A DNA stretch of 64,000 nt from Pseudogemmobacter bohemicus. GTDB lineage: Bacteria > Pseudomonadota > Alphaproteobacteria > Rhodobacterales > Rhodobacteraceae. The stretch's first letter is position 1. Each line of letters opens with the position of its first letter. Below, one piece after another: positions 9,183 through 17,466 of the stretch. The position numbers were made by a program, and so were the translations under genes. The DNA is taken from contig NZ_QNHG01000002.1 of NCBI RefSeq assembly GCF_003290025.1, forward strand, positions 508,941 to 572,940, in the 5' to 3' direction. The notes beneath the pieces were generated by a model. It searched no databases and had not been told where the DNA came from. It saw only the letters and a list, made by a program, of their open reading frames with translations.

Positions 9183-10117
9183 CAGAAACCCACCTGATCG
9201 CCGCCCTTCAGGCCCAGCATCGCGCGCGCCTCGGCGGGGGTGGCGATCTGCAGGCCCAGCCCCTCAAGGATCGCGCGCGCGCGGGTGACCTGTTCGGCAT
9301 TGCTTTCTGCCAGCCGCCCCGGCCCGGCCCAGAGCGAATCCTCCAGGCCCACACGGATATTGCCCCCCATGGCGGCGGCCATGGTGATGACCGGCAGCTG
9401 CGCCCGGCCCGCACCCAGCACCGACCAGTGATAATCGGTGCCGAACAGCCGCTCGGCGGTGCGGCGCATATGGGCGACATCCTCGGGATGGGTGCCGATG
9501 CCGCCCAGGATGCCGAATACCGATTGCACGAAGAAGGGCGGTTTGATCAGGCCCCGGTCGGCGAAATGCGCCAGTGTATAAAGATGCGCGGTGTCATAGC
9601 ATTCCACCTCGAAGCGGGTGCCGTTATCGGCGCCGATCTTCAGGATGGTCTCGATATCGGCAAAGGTGTTTTTGAACACCCGGTCGCGGGTCGATTCCAG
9701 ATAGGCCGGCTCCCAGTCGTGGCGGAAGTCTTTGAAGCGGCCCAGCATCGGATAGAGGCCGAAATTCATCGACCCCATATTCAGCGAGGCGACTTCGGGC
9801 GCGAACCTCGCCACCGGCTGCATCCGTTCCCCGACCGTCATGGTCGGAGCGCCGCCGGTCGTGAGGTTCAGCACCGCATCCGAGCGCTGGCGGATAACCC
9901 TGAGGAAGGGCTCGAACAAAGCCGGGCTCTGGTCAGGGCGCCCATCTTCGGGGTTGCGGGCATGGAGATGGATGATCGCCGCCCCCGCCTCGGCCGCGCC
10001 GATGGCGGCATCGGCGATCTCTTCCGCAGTGACCGGCAGATGCGGTGACATCGATGGCGTATGGATACCCCCCGTCACGGCACAGGTGATGATGACCTTC
10101 TTTGCAGGTGCCGCCAT
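9182..10117 (-). CDS. BKACE-family beta-keto acid cleavage enzyme (DUF849)
   Basis: This 311-residue TIM-barrel protein begins KKVIITCAVTGGIHTPSMSPHLPVT, the signature of 3-keto-5-aminohexanoate cleavage enzyme (Kce) and the BKACE family. His50 and His52 in IIHLHARNPEDG are the expected zinc ligands; NLTTGGAPTMT and NIRVGLEDSLW are further family blocks. Characterised members condense a beta-keto acid with acetyl-CoA to give acetoacetate and a new acyl-CoA. The substrate varies widely between members. Context (TRAP transporter, HpaI aldolase, DUF6282 hydrolase) suggests a beta-keto acid derived from an imported carboxylate. It overlaps the downstream quinone reductase by four bases. Confidence 0.92.
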   Translation of the reverse strand: MAAPAKKVIITCAVTGGIHTPSMSPHLPVTAEEIADAAIGAAEAGAAIIHLHARNPEDGRPDQSPALFEPFLRVIRQRSDAVLNLTTGGAPTMTVGERMQPVARFAPEVASLNMGSMNFGLYPMLGRFKDFRHDWEPAYLESTRDRVFKNTFADIETILKIGADNGTRFEVECYDTAHLYTLAHFADRGLIKPPFFVQSVFGILGGIGTHPEDVAHMRRTAERLFGTDYHWSVLGAGRAQLPVITMAAAMGGNIRVGLEDSLWAGPGRLAESNAEQVTRARAILEGLGLQIATPAEARAMLGLKGGDQVGF

Positions 10118-10120
10118 GGA

Positions 10121-11065
10121 TCAGACCCCCTTTGCCAGCAAAGCTTTGGCGGAACCGCCCACGACCTGGCGGATCACCGTATCCGGCACGCCGGCGTCGA
10201 TCAGATCCGAGACGATCATGCGGAACCCATCGACCGGCTTTGGCGCCTGGGTCAGGCCGAGATCGGATCCGAGAATGGTCATCTCCGGCCCTGCAAGGTC
10301 GATCAGATGCACCAGATCGGCGGTGATGTGCTGTCTTGCCCGGCTGGGAATGAACATGCAGATCGAATGTTCCATATAGACACCCATCGCGACCAGCGCA
10401 CGAATATCGTCATCCGAGCAGCCGATCAGATAGGTCGGATGGTTCACCATCATCTTCTGAACGCCGCGCTTTTTCGCCTCTTCGAACATCAGAAGCTGTT
10501 CGGTCACTGGCAAATGGCCGCCCGCAAGAATGATATTGCCGCCCGCGATCAGGTCGAGGCATTTCAGCAGATCATCGGTCAGCCTTCCATTGGCATCGAC
10601 CCCCGACAGCGGCACCGGCGGCATCATGGGGCGCGCGGTTTTCGGAAAGCTTTTGGCGGCATAGGCCTCGATATGGTTTTTCGCCGAGAAGGTCGGCATC
10701 CAGACGATCTGACCGCCAAGCGCCACGCAATGTTCGACCGCATAGGGGTTGATGCCGCCAAGCGCATTGTTCAGCGCGACGCCGGAGTAAAGCCTGATCT
10801 TTTTGTCGGGGAAAACATCGTTCAGCACCGCGACATGGTTCATGCCGGGATAATAGTGATCCTTGTAGAGCAGCACATCGAAGCCCGCCTCTTCGGCCGC
10901 TTGCATCGCCTCGGTATGGCCCAGGATGCGGGGCATGGCGGCGGGGCCGGAATGGCAATGCAGGTCAACCGCGCCTTGCAGCAGGCGGGCGACATGGGCG
11001 GTGCGCTCGGCCGTCATCTCGGGCAGCGCAACGATGGTGGGCAGGGGGGAAGTCACGTCGGCCAT
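10121..11065 (-). CDS. DUF6282-type metal-dependent hydrolase (amidohydrolase/PHP-like)
   Basis: This 314-residue protein has a likely metal-binding motif, DLHCHSG, near residue 34, followed by conserved blocks YKDHYYPGMNHVAVLND, GGINPYAVEH, GGHLPVTEQL, MMVNHPTYL and LGSDLGLTQAPKPVDGFR. The pattern of a D-x-H-x-H motif, a late His and an acidic GSDL resembles amidohydrolase-like TIM barrels; I recognise it as the group annotated DUF6282. The reaction is not established. It lies 3 bases upstream of the BKACE gene, so it probably opens or trims the compound that BKACE cleaves, perhaps a lactone or cyclic amide. That is inference from position. Confidence 0.75.
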   Translation of the reverse strand: MADVTSPLPTIVALPEMTAERTAHVARLLQGAVDLHCHSGPAAMPRILGHTEAMQAAEEAGFDVLLYKDHYYPGMNHVAVLNDVFPDKKIRLYSGVALNNALGGINPYAVEHCVALGGQIVWMPTFSAKNHIEAYAAKSFPKTARPMMPPVPLSGVDANGRLTDDLLKCLDLIAGGNIILAGGHLPVTEQLLMFEEAKKRGVQKMMVNHPTYLIGCSDDDIRALVAMGVYMEHSICMFIPSRARQHITADLVHLIDLAGPEMTILGSDLGLTQAPKPVDGFRMIVSDLIDAGVPDTVIRQVVGGSAKALLAKGV

Positions 11066-11076
11066 GATTGGTCCTT

Positions 11077-11847
11077 TCAGTTTGCGCCTTTGCGCACATC
11101 GGCAAGGGCCTTTGCCGCGCCCACGCGCAGAAAGCCCTGATCAGAGGAGGTGATAAAGACAGAGGCCCCCATTTCACGGTAACGGCCTGTGTCTTCGGTG
11201 CCGCCGGACATGATGGCAACGGGTTTGCCGTGCCGTTTGGCGGCTTCCATGATGCGGGTGCAGGCCTCGATGATCTCGGGCGCTTCCATGCCGCTGGCGC
11301 CCATGGCGACGGTCAGGTCGCCCCGGCCGATGAACGCGGCATCCAGCCCGGGGGTCGAAAGGATTCCGTCCAGATCGTCCAGCGCCCCGGGATCTTCGAT
11401 CATGGCGATGAAAACGGTTTCGGCATCGTGCTTTTCCACATGGTCCCACAGGCCGAGGCCACCAAAAGCGCCGGCGCGGGTGGTGTTGGAAAAGCCTCGT
11501 TTGCCGCCGCGATACCGGCAGGCGGCAGCCATTTCCCGCGCCTTTTCCGCCGAGGAGACATGCGGGACCAGCACTCCGGCCGCCCCGTCATCCAGCACCG
11601 ACAGGATACGCGAGGCCACCGGGTCCGAGACCCGCACGAGGCCCGCGATACCCGCAGCCCGCGCGCCCAGCAAGGCGGTGTCGATGGTCACCCGGTCCCA
11701 TGGCGCATGTTCCTCGTCCAGCACGACGAAGTCAAAACCCAGCCCGCCCAGAAGCTCCACCGCATGCGGGATCGGGAATTTGCAGAATGTGCCGATCAGG
11801 GGTTCGCCGGCCAGCAGGCGGCTGCGAAAAGCGGGGGTGTCGGTCAT
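11077..11847 (-). CDS. HpcH/HpaI-family aldolase
   Basis: This 256-residue protein belongs to the class II 2-keto-3-deoxy aldolase family (HpaI, GarL, RhmA). Visible blocks are GTFCKFPIPHAVELLGGLGFDFVVLDEEHAPWD, with the acid/base His in DEEH, GVLVPHVSS, the basic RGGKRG, and the metal-ligand segment MIEDPGALDDLD with GRGDLTVAMG. The family splits or joins pyruvate (or a similar 2-oxoacid) and an aldehyde. It lies in tandem with the TRAP transporter genes and the DUF6282 gene. The start at 11847 fits the family length. The aldehyde partner cannot be inferred. Confidence 0.87.
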   Translation of the reverse strand: MTDTPAFRSRLLAGEPLIGTFCKFPIPHAVELLGGLGFDFVVLDEEHAPWDRVTIDTALLGARAAGIAGLVRVSDPVASRILSVLDDGAAGVLVPHVSSAEKAREMAAACRYRGGKRGFSNTTRAGAFGGLGLWDHVEKHDAETVFIAMIEDPGALDDLDGILSTPGLDAAFIGRGDLTVAMGASGMEAPEIIEACTRIMEAAKRHGKPVAIMSGGTEDTGRYREMGASVFITSSDQGFLRVGAAKALADVRKGAN

Positions 11848-11866
11848 GTCTTGTCCTTTCTTCCCA

Positions 11867-13147
11867 TTACGGCGTGGGCATCATCAGCTGCGGCAGCGCC
11901 AGGGTAATCGGCGGGATCAGCGCGATGGCGGCGAGAAGTGCGAGGCAGATCAGGAACATCGGGAAGACCGCTTTTGATACCGCGCCCAGCGAGGCCCCCG
12001 AGATCGCGCAAACCACAAAGAGACAGACCCCGACCGGTGGCGTCACCATCCCGATCACCACATTCAGCGTCACCATCACGCCGAACTGCACCAGGTCCAT
12101 CTCGATCATCGTGGCGACCTTCAGCAGGATCGGCATGGTGATGATCATCACCGAGATCGGCTCAAGGAATTTGCCAAGGATCAGCAGCATGACATTGATC
12201 AGCAGCAGCACCACCAGCTTGTTGTCGGAAATCGACAGCAGGCTTTCGGCGAATTTGGTCGGAACCTGTTCGACCGTCAGGGCGAATGCGACGATCGAGG
12301 CCATGGCGAGGATAAACAGCAGGCCCGAGGTGGCGATCGAGGTGAAGACAAGCGCCTCCCAGATCTTCTTCATCGACAATTCGCGATGCAGCGCGCCGAC
12401 GATCAGCGCATAGGCGACAGCCACGGCGGCGGATTCCGTCATGGTGAAGATGCCGGATTTGACGCCGCCGACAATGATCACCGGCAGCATCAGCGCGGGC
12501 AGGGCGGCCACCAGCGCCTGGCCGCGCGCGGTCCAGTTGGCGCGCGGCATGGCGGGGTAATTATGGCGGTGGGCCTGCCAGGCGGCATAGACCAGCAGCG
12601 CGATGCCCAGCAGGACCCCCGGCACGATGCCCGCGATGAAAAGCTGCGCGATGGAAACACCCGACAGCACACCGAAGATGATCATGGTGATCGAGGGCGG
12701 GATCAGCGGGTCGATGACCGAAGACATCGCCACCAGCGCGCCGCCATAGGCTTTGGGAATGCCCTGCTTGTCCATCGCCGGGATCATCAGCGACCCGATG
12801 GCCGAGGCCTGGGCAATGGCGCTGCCGGAAATGCCGGCAAACAGGACAGAGGCCAGCACGGTGACCAGCGAAATACCGCCCTTGTAATGCCCGATCAGCG
12901 CATTGGCGAAACCGATCATCCGGCTCGACAGCCCGCCCAGATTCATCAGCGCTCCGGCCAGCAGAAACAGCGGAATGGTCAGCAGCACGAACTGATCGAC
13001 GCCCGCAAGCATCCGTTGCGGCATGGCCTGGACCAGCATCCAGTTATCGGTGAGCCAGAGATACAGGATCCCGCCCGCGCCAAGCGCCAGCGAAATCGGA
13101 ATCCCCAGCACCAGCAGAACGATGAAGATACCCAGAAAGCTGATCAT
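11867..13147 (-). CDS. dctM: TRAP transporter large permease (DctM)
   Basis: This 426-residue inner-membrane protein has about 12 hydrophobic segments and the DctM signature blocks GAGGILYLWLTDNW, TIPLFLLAGALMNLGGLSSRMI, GISGSAIAQASAIGSLMIPAM and MVTPPVGVCLFVVCAISGASL. It is the ion-coupled transport subunit of a tripartite carboxylate importer. Its start overlaps the stop of the dctQ gene as ATGA. The small permease and the periplasmic binding protein lie directly upstream, so a complete TRAP system is present. Confidence 0.95.
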   Translation of the reverse strand: MISFLGIFIVLLVLGIPISLALGAGGILYLWLTDNWMLVQAMPQRMLAGVDQFVLLTIPLFLLAGALMNLGGLSSRMIGFANALIGHYKGGISLVTVLASVLFAGISGSAIAQASAIGSLMIPAMDKQGIPKAYGGALVAMSSVIDPLIPPSITMIIFGVLSGVSIAQLFIAGIVPGVLLGIALLVYAAWQAHRHNYPAMPRANWTARGQALVAALPALMLPVIIVGGVKSGIFTMTESAAVAVAYALIVGALHRELSMKKIWEALVFTSIATSGLLFILAMASIVAFALTVEQVPTKFAESLLSISDNKLVVLLLINVMLLILGKFLEPISVMIITMPILLKVATMIEMDLVQFGVMVTLNVVIGMVTPPVGVCLFVVCAISGASLGAVSKAVFPMFLICLALLAAIALIPPITLALPQLMMPTP

Positions 13148-13770
13148 GGCTGTCCCTCTTCAGGATTGGCAGCGGAAAGGGGGGCAATCACGGATTTCGC
13201 ATGCGGGTCCGGCCTGCCGGTCGCAAAGGCCCAGAGATCATGGCCAAAGCTGCCGATGAGATGCACCAGCAAAAGCCCGCACCCGACCGGCACCGCGACA
13301 TAGACCCAGAAAACCGGCAGACTGGCCGGCTGGCCGGTAAGGCTTTGCCAGATGAAATCAACGGCGGGGATGCTTTGCCCGGTAAAGCGGCTGGCATAGG
13401 TCAGGCCATGGTCGACCATCAGCCACAGGAACAGCCAGACCGGCAGCGAGATCACCAGCCGCAACACAAGCAGCATGCCGCGTGACAGCCGGTGGCTCAG
13501 CAGATCCAGCGCCACCAGCTCGCCCTGGTGATATGCAAGGCCGATCAGCAGGAAGGTCTGCCAGATCAGGATATAGCGGCACAGCTCTTCGGCCCAGATG
13601 ATCGAGCCGCCAAAGAGATAGCGCGCCGCGACCTGGGCGACCATCACCACGACGACGACCAGCATCGAGACACCGGCAAAGACTTTCAGCGCCGTGACAT
13701 ACCCCGACCACAGCCGCAGGACTGCAGCTGCCGGGGCCCCGCCGGCGGGCGGCGAAGCAGAAGGGTTCAT
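13144..13770 (-). CDS. dctQ: TRAP transporter small permease (DctQ)
   Basis: This 208-residue protein has four predicted membrane helices and the typical DctQ core ARYLFGGSIIWAEELCRYILIWQTFLLIGLAYHQGE. It partners DctM in the membrane. The proline-, alanine- and glycine-rich first 15 residues and the polar tail are unremarkable. The gap of about 100 bases to dctP on one side and the ATGA overlap with dctM on the other place it in the same transcript. Confidence 0.92.
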   Translation of the reverse strand: MNPSASPPAGGAPAAAVLRLWSGYVTALKVFAGVSMLVVVVVMVAQVAARYLFGGSIIWAEELCRYILIWQTFLLIGLAYHQGELVALDLLSHRLSRGMLLVLRLVISLPVWLFLWLMVDHGLTYASRFTGQSIPAVDFIWQSLTGQPASLPVFWVYVAVPVGCGLLLVHLIGSFGHDLWAFATGRPDPHAKSVIAPLSAANPEEGQP

Positions 13771-13868
13771 GGGCAGTTTCCGATGGGTTCAGGGGATGCG
13801 GGCCACCCGGGCGGCCCGCAGTTCAGGAAGGGTGACAGCGATCGGGCTGATGCCGCGCGGCCAGGAAA

Positions 13869-14867
13869 TCAGGTCGTCGCCTGCGCGACCCTGATGAATT
13901 CCGCAATCAGCGGGGATTTGGCCGACCATTCGGACACGAGGGGCTCTACCAGCATGCGCATCTCTGCCAGATCGGTCAGCTCATGGATCTCGACCCCCTT
14001 GGCCCGCAGCGCATCGCGGCCTTCCAGGTCCTGCGTTTTGGCATAGAGCATGGTCGGCGGGATCGCATCGCGGCCGGCCTGGCGCATCGCCTGTTGCAGT
14101 TCAGCCGGCAGACCGTCGAAGACCGGCTTGTTCACCGCCATCACCGCATGCCAGGGGTAATGCCCGGTCAGGGTGAACTGCTTGCCCACCTCCCACAGGT
14201 TTTCACCAAGGATCGAAGAGACGTTGATCTCAAGCGCGTCCAGAACACCGGTCTCCAGCGCACCGTAAACCTCGCCGTAAGGCAGGCCGATGGGGGCGGT
14301 CCCCAGCTTCTCCCAGATTTCCTTATGCAGCGGCACCGGCACGATGCGGGTCTTGAGCCCGGTGAAATCGGCAAGGCTCAGCACCGGCTTTGTCGTCGAC
14401 AGGAAGTTGCGCTGCCCGATATCGACTGTGCCCAGCCCGACAATGCCGGTATCATCCAGATCCGCAAGGATCTGCGCGCCGATATCGCTGAGCGCCATTT
14501 TCTCCATATGATCGTAATCGCGCACCAGGAAAGGCAGCTGCCAGGCATTCAGCGCCGTCTTGCCCGTCACCATCGGGAACAGCACGCCGGAACAGGTGGA
14601 CAGCTGGATCGCGCCCGAGATGGTGGATTCCAGCAGCTGCTTGTCATCGCCGAGCTGGCGGTTGGGGAAAATCCGGATATTGAAGGCACCGGGCGCCAGC
14701 GTCTCCAGCGCCTTCTGGAATTCCAGCGCGAAGATGTGGTTGGGATGCAACTCGGCCGAAGCATGGGCCAGCATCATATCGACCTGCGCGGCGCGCAGGA
14801 TGGATGGTGCAGACATGGCAACGGCCATCGAGCCCGACATGGCGAGCATCTGGCGGCGGTTCAGCAT
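13869..14867 (-). CDS. dctP: TRAP transporter periplasmic substrate-binding protein (DctP)
   Basis: This 332-residue protein starts MLNRRQMLAMSGSMAVAMSAPSILRA, a signal sequence with a twin-arginine-like NRRQML motif. Mature DctP blocks follow: AHASAELHPNHIFALEF, IFPNRQLGDDKQLLE and GLPYGEVYGALETGVLDALE. The conserved Arg that clamps the carboxylate of the ligand is probably in TRIVPVPLHKEIWEKLG. It is the first gene of the eight-gene minus-strand operon and sets its uptake specificity. The ligand is expected to be an organic acid, but it cannot be named. Confidence 0.93.
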   Translation of the reverse strand: MLNRRQMLAMSGSMAVAMSAPSILRAAQVDMMLAHASAELHPNHIFALEFQKALETLAPGAFNIRIFPNRQLGDDKQLLESTISGAIQLSTCSGVLFPMVTGKTALNAWQLPFLVRDYDHMEKMALSDIGAQILADLDDTGIVGLGTVDIGQRNFLSTTKPVLSLADFTGLKTRIVPVPLHKEIWEKLGTAPIGLPYGEVYGALETGVLDALEINVSSILGENLWEVGKQFTLTGHYPWHAVMAVNKPVFDGLPAELQQAMRQAGRDAIPPTMLYAKTQDLEGRDALRAKGVEIHELTDLAEMRMLVEPLVSEWSAKSPLIAEFIRVAQATT

Positions 14868-15066
14868 AACTATCCTCCCGTTTCGTAGTGCAGAACACTT
14901 GATGCAAAAATAGATTATCTGTTCTGAAATATGTCAAGATAATTCTTTGTAGCGACTGAATCAGTCTATTTACACGGATTATCAGACAGATCGCGACTCA
15001 TTGCGCGGAGGATTGACATTTAATGAAGCATTCGTTCTGTTATACGAAACGTTAAGAGGCGCCAAA
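14868..15066. promoter_or_regulatory. Divergent control region with palindromic operator candidate
   Basis: This AT-rich gap separates the TRAP operon from the cupin gene. On the plus strand a TTGACA at 15013-15018 is followed by TTCGT at 15031-15035 and ACGAA at 15044-15048, an inverted repeat with an 8-base spacer near the expected -10. An outer CAGAAC/GTTCTG inverted pair lies near 14889-14923, close to the dctP start. The IclR-family gene two genes away is the obvious candidate to bind here. No binding is shown. Confidence 0.45.
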
Positions 15067-15975
15067 ATGTATGACACAACCGATCCGCGCAGCAAACTCA
15101 CCGGCAAACCGGCTGCAGCCGCGACGGCAGCGGGCGCCGGCTTTGCCGATGCCGATCTCGGCCTGTTCTGCGAGACTGCGCCGCAGATCGAAGCCCCGGG
15201 CACCAGAACCTGGATCACCCGGGGGCAGAATTTCCTCGTCGCCCATAGTGAGACACAGCCCGGCGCCGTGCTTGAGCGCAGCGCCCAGCCCGACGAATAT
15301 GCGCTGATCCTGTTCTCGCCCGACACGCCGGCGATCATCACCGCCGGGGGTGAACGGGCAGAGGTTCCGGGCCATTCGCTGGTCTTCATTCCGCCGGGCG
15401 ACAGCCGGGTCGGTCTGCCCGTGGGTGGCAAGGTTCAGCGGGTTTTCTCCTGCGTTCAGAATGACCTGTCGGCGCTTGCCTCGAATGCCGCATCCTTCGT
15501 GACCCGCAGGCCGCAGATCCCGGCCTGGCAGCCCTGGCCCGCGCCGAAAGACGGCTGGCGCATCCGCAGCTACAGCCTTGATGTGGCGCCGCAGCCGGGG
15601 CGGTTCGGGCGGATCTTTCGCTGCTCGACCCTGATGATCAATATCATCGACCCGCAGGTCGGGCCGCGCGACATCACCCGGCTTTCGCCGCATCACCATG
15701 ACGATTTCGAACAGGGCTCACTGGCGCTGGAGGGCAGCTTCGTCCATCACATGCGCTGGCCCTGGACGGTGAATATGAACGACTGGCGCGAAGACCGGCA
15801 TCCGCTGTGCCATGCGCCCTCGCTGACCGTGATTCCCGCCCCTGCGATCCATACATCGCGCGGGGTCGGTCAGGGCGTGAACCAGCTGATCGACATTTTC
15901 GCGCCACCGCGCGAGGATTTCTCGAATCAGCCCGGTTGGGTGCTGAATGCAGATGACTATCCGATGCCAACCTGA
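15067..15975 (+). CDS. Cupin-domain protein, function unknown
   Basis: This 302-residue protein looks like a bicupin. An N-terminal half contains QPDEYALILFSPDTPAIITAGG and PGHSLVFIPPGDSRV, and a C-terminal half has a histidine-rich metal site LSPHHHDDFEQGSLALEGSFVHHMRWPW. I cannot assign a reaction. The frame opens further upstream but MYDTTDPRSK at 15067 follows the promoter region and gives the sensible start. It is divergent from the TRAP/BKACE operon and followed by the IclR gene. A role in the same pathway, for example as an isomerase or dioxygenase, is inference. Confidence 0.72.
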   Translation: MYDTTDPRSKLTGKPAAAATAAGAGFADADLGLFCETAPQIEAPGTRTWITRGQNFLVAHSETQPGAVLERSAQPDEYALILFSPDTPAIITAGGERAEVPGHSLVFIPPGDSRVGLPVGGKVQRVFSCVQNDLSALASNAASFVTRRPQIPAWQPWPAPKDGWRIRSYSLDVAPQPGRFGRIFRCSTLMINIIDPQVGPRDITRLSPHHHDDFEQGSLALEGSFVHHMRWPWTVNMNDWREDRHPLCHAPSLTVIPAPAIHTSRGVGQGVNQLIDIFAPPREDFSNQPGWVLNADDYPMPT

Positions 15976-16027
15976 CAGGGGCCAACCTGACAGGGACGCG
16001 ACCGGGATCAGTGTAAGGGTGGCTAAG

Positions 16028-16858
16028 ATGCGCGACGGCAATGAGGACAGCGAGAAGGCAGGCCGCGATGGGGCAGCCAGCCGCGGCGGCACCATCCAGG
16101 CGGTCGAATTCGCGCTGCATATCCTGGAATTCATCGTCCAGGCTCAGGCCTCTGTCGGCGTGTCCGAGCTGGCCCGCCAGTTCGGCACCACCAAAAGCCG
16201 GATCTACCGGCATTTGCAGACCCTGGTATCGGCCGGCTATCTGCTGCGCGATGCCGATACCGAACGCTACGGTATCAGCGCGCGGCTGATGGCGCTTGGC
16301 CAGGCCGTGGGCGAGAACTTCGAACTGGCCTCGGCCGCGCGCTTCATCGCCCGCGACCTGCGCGACCAGCTGGGCCATGCGGTGACCGTCAGCCAGCGTG
16401 AGCCCGGCGGCATGCGGGTGCTGCTGCTGATCGCCAGCCGCTCGGATATCGAGATCAGCGTCAAGCCCGGCTCGCTGCTGAGCCTGCATGGCAGCGCCCA
16501 GGGCAAGGTCTGTCTGGCCTTTGGCGATCAGCTGCTCTTGCCCCGGATCTGCGATTCCGCGCTCGAGAAACACACCGCCTATACGATCCTCGACCCCGAA
16601 CAGCTGCGCGCCGAGATCGAGATGGTGCGCCGTCAGGGCTGGGCGGTGGCCCCGAATGAGACGATGGTGGGGCTGAACGCGCTGTCGGCGCCGATCTTCG
16701 ATGCGCTCGGCTCTTATGTGGGCGCGGTGACGATGGTTGATTCCATCCAGTTCCTCGGGCCAGCACCCGATCAGGAGCATATAGCCGGCATCAAGACGGC
16801 AGCGGCGCGGATCTCGGCCAATCTCGGTTATCGCGGCCAGCCCGGCGGCGCGCCGTAA
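16028..16858 (+). CDS. IclR-family transcriptional regulator
   Basis: This 276-residue regulator has an N-terminal winged helix-turn-helix (SVGVSELARQFGTTKSRIYRHLQTLVSAGYLLRD) and a C-terminal IclR effector domain (SLHGSAQGKVCLAFG; RRQGWAVAPNETMVGLNALSAPIFD). The start at 16028 (MRDGNEDSEK) follows an AAGGGTGG ribosome site; upstream in-frame codons overlap the cupin gene. It probably regulates the divergent cupin and TRAP/BKACE transcripts, because IclR proteins usually control adjacent catabolic genes and a palindrome lies between those transcripts. Confidence 0.88.
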   Translation: MRDGNEDSEKAGRDGAASRGGTIQAVEFALHILEFIVQAQASVGVSELARQFGTTKSRIYRHLQTLVSAGYLLRDADTERYGISARLMALGQAVGENFELASAARFIARDLRDQLGHAVTVSQREPGGMRVLLLIASRSDIEISVKPGSLLSLHGSAQGKVCLAFGDQLLLPRICDSALEKHTAYTILDPEQLRAEIEMVRRQGWAVAPNETMVGLNALSAPIFDALGSYVGAVTMVDSIQFLGPAPDQEHIAGIKTAAARISANLGYRGQPGGAP

Positions 16859-16944
16859 CCGCACGCGTCCCTTATCTGGCGGCTGCAGGATTCTGCTCCG
16901 GGGCGGAAAGCGGCGCGCCCACAGGATGCTCATTCCCGGGCGGA

Positions 16945-17466
16945 TCAGGCTCCGGTTGCGCGGCGTCCTGGGGGGGCAAGAGGGGGCGGATCGGGCGGCG
17001 CCAAAGGGTGAGCCTGAGACTCGGGCAACCGGGGTGATGCGGCGGGCGGTTCAGCGGGGGCGGTTGGGGCCGCCCCGGATCGGGCACCGGGAACAGACAA
17101 AAGCTGCAAAAAGACCAGCGCGAGACCTGCCAGCAATGTCAGATACCGCGCCAGCGCGCGATCAATCGGCCCGGGCTCCAGCGGCACCGGGTCATGGCCG
17201 ATCCGCCTTTCGATCATCAGCACCGGCCGCATCCCGCGATTGCCAGCCTCGACATAAAGACCCATGCCCTTATCCAGCTGCGTCAGGTCGATCAGCAGAT
17301 CCACCAGCAGCGGGCTGTCGCCGTCACACTGCGCCAGGCTGACCACGTCGAAAGGGTCGATCTGACCCTCAGGCGTGACCACATCGGCGCCGCCGGACAC
17401 ACGCCCGACAAAGCGGTATCTGCCGCCGGCCAGAAATGGTTCGCGCTGCTGATGGACGAAAGCCAT
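16945..17466 (-). CDS. Hypothetical protein with one membrane helix and a proline-rich tail
   Basis: This 173-residue protein is not recognised. It starts MAFVHQQREPFLAGGRYRF, preceded by an AGGA ribosome site. It has a compact N-terminal domain (RVSGGADVVTPEGQIDPFDVVSLAQ...), one clear hydrophobic helix near residues 109-128 (LARYLTLLAGLALVFLQLL) and a proline/alanine-rich C-terminus. The amino-acid composition is natural, unlike the strongly Arg/Gln-biased continuation of the same frame upstream, which I read as antisense noise. Its 5' end overlaps by ~15 bases the start of the decayed gene on the other strand. It may be membrane-anchored with a cytoplasmic N-terminus. Confidence 0.45.
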   Translation of the reverse strand: MAFVHQQREPFLAGGRYRFVGRVSGGADVVTPEGQIDPFDVVSLAQCDGDSPLLVDLLIDLTQLDKGMGLYVEAGNRGMRPVLMIERRIGHDPVPLEPGPIDRALARYLTLLAGLALVFLQLLSVPGARSGAAPTAPAEPPAASPRLPESQAHPLAPPDPPPLAPPGRRATGA

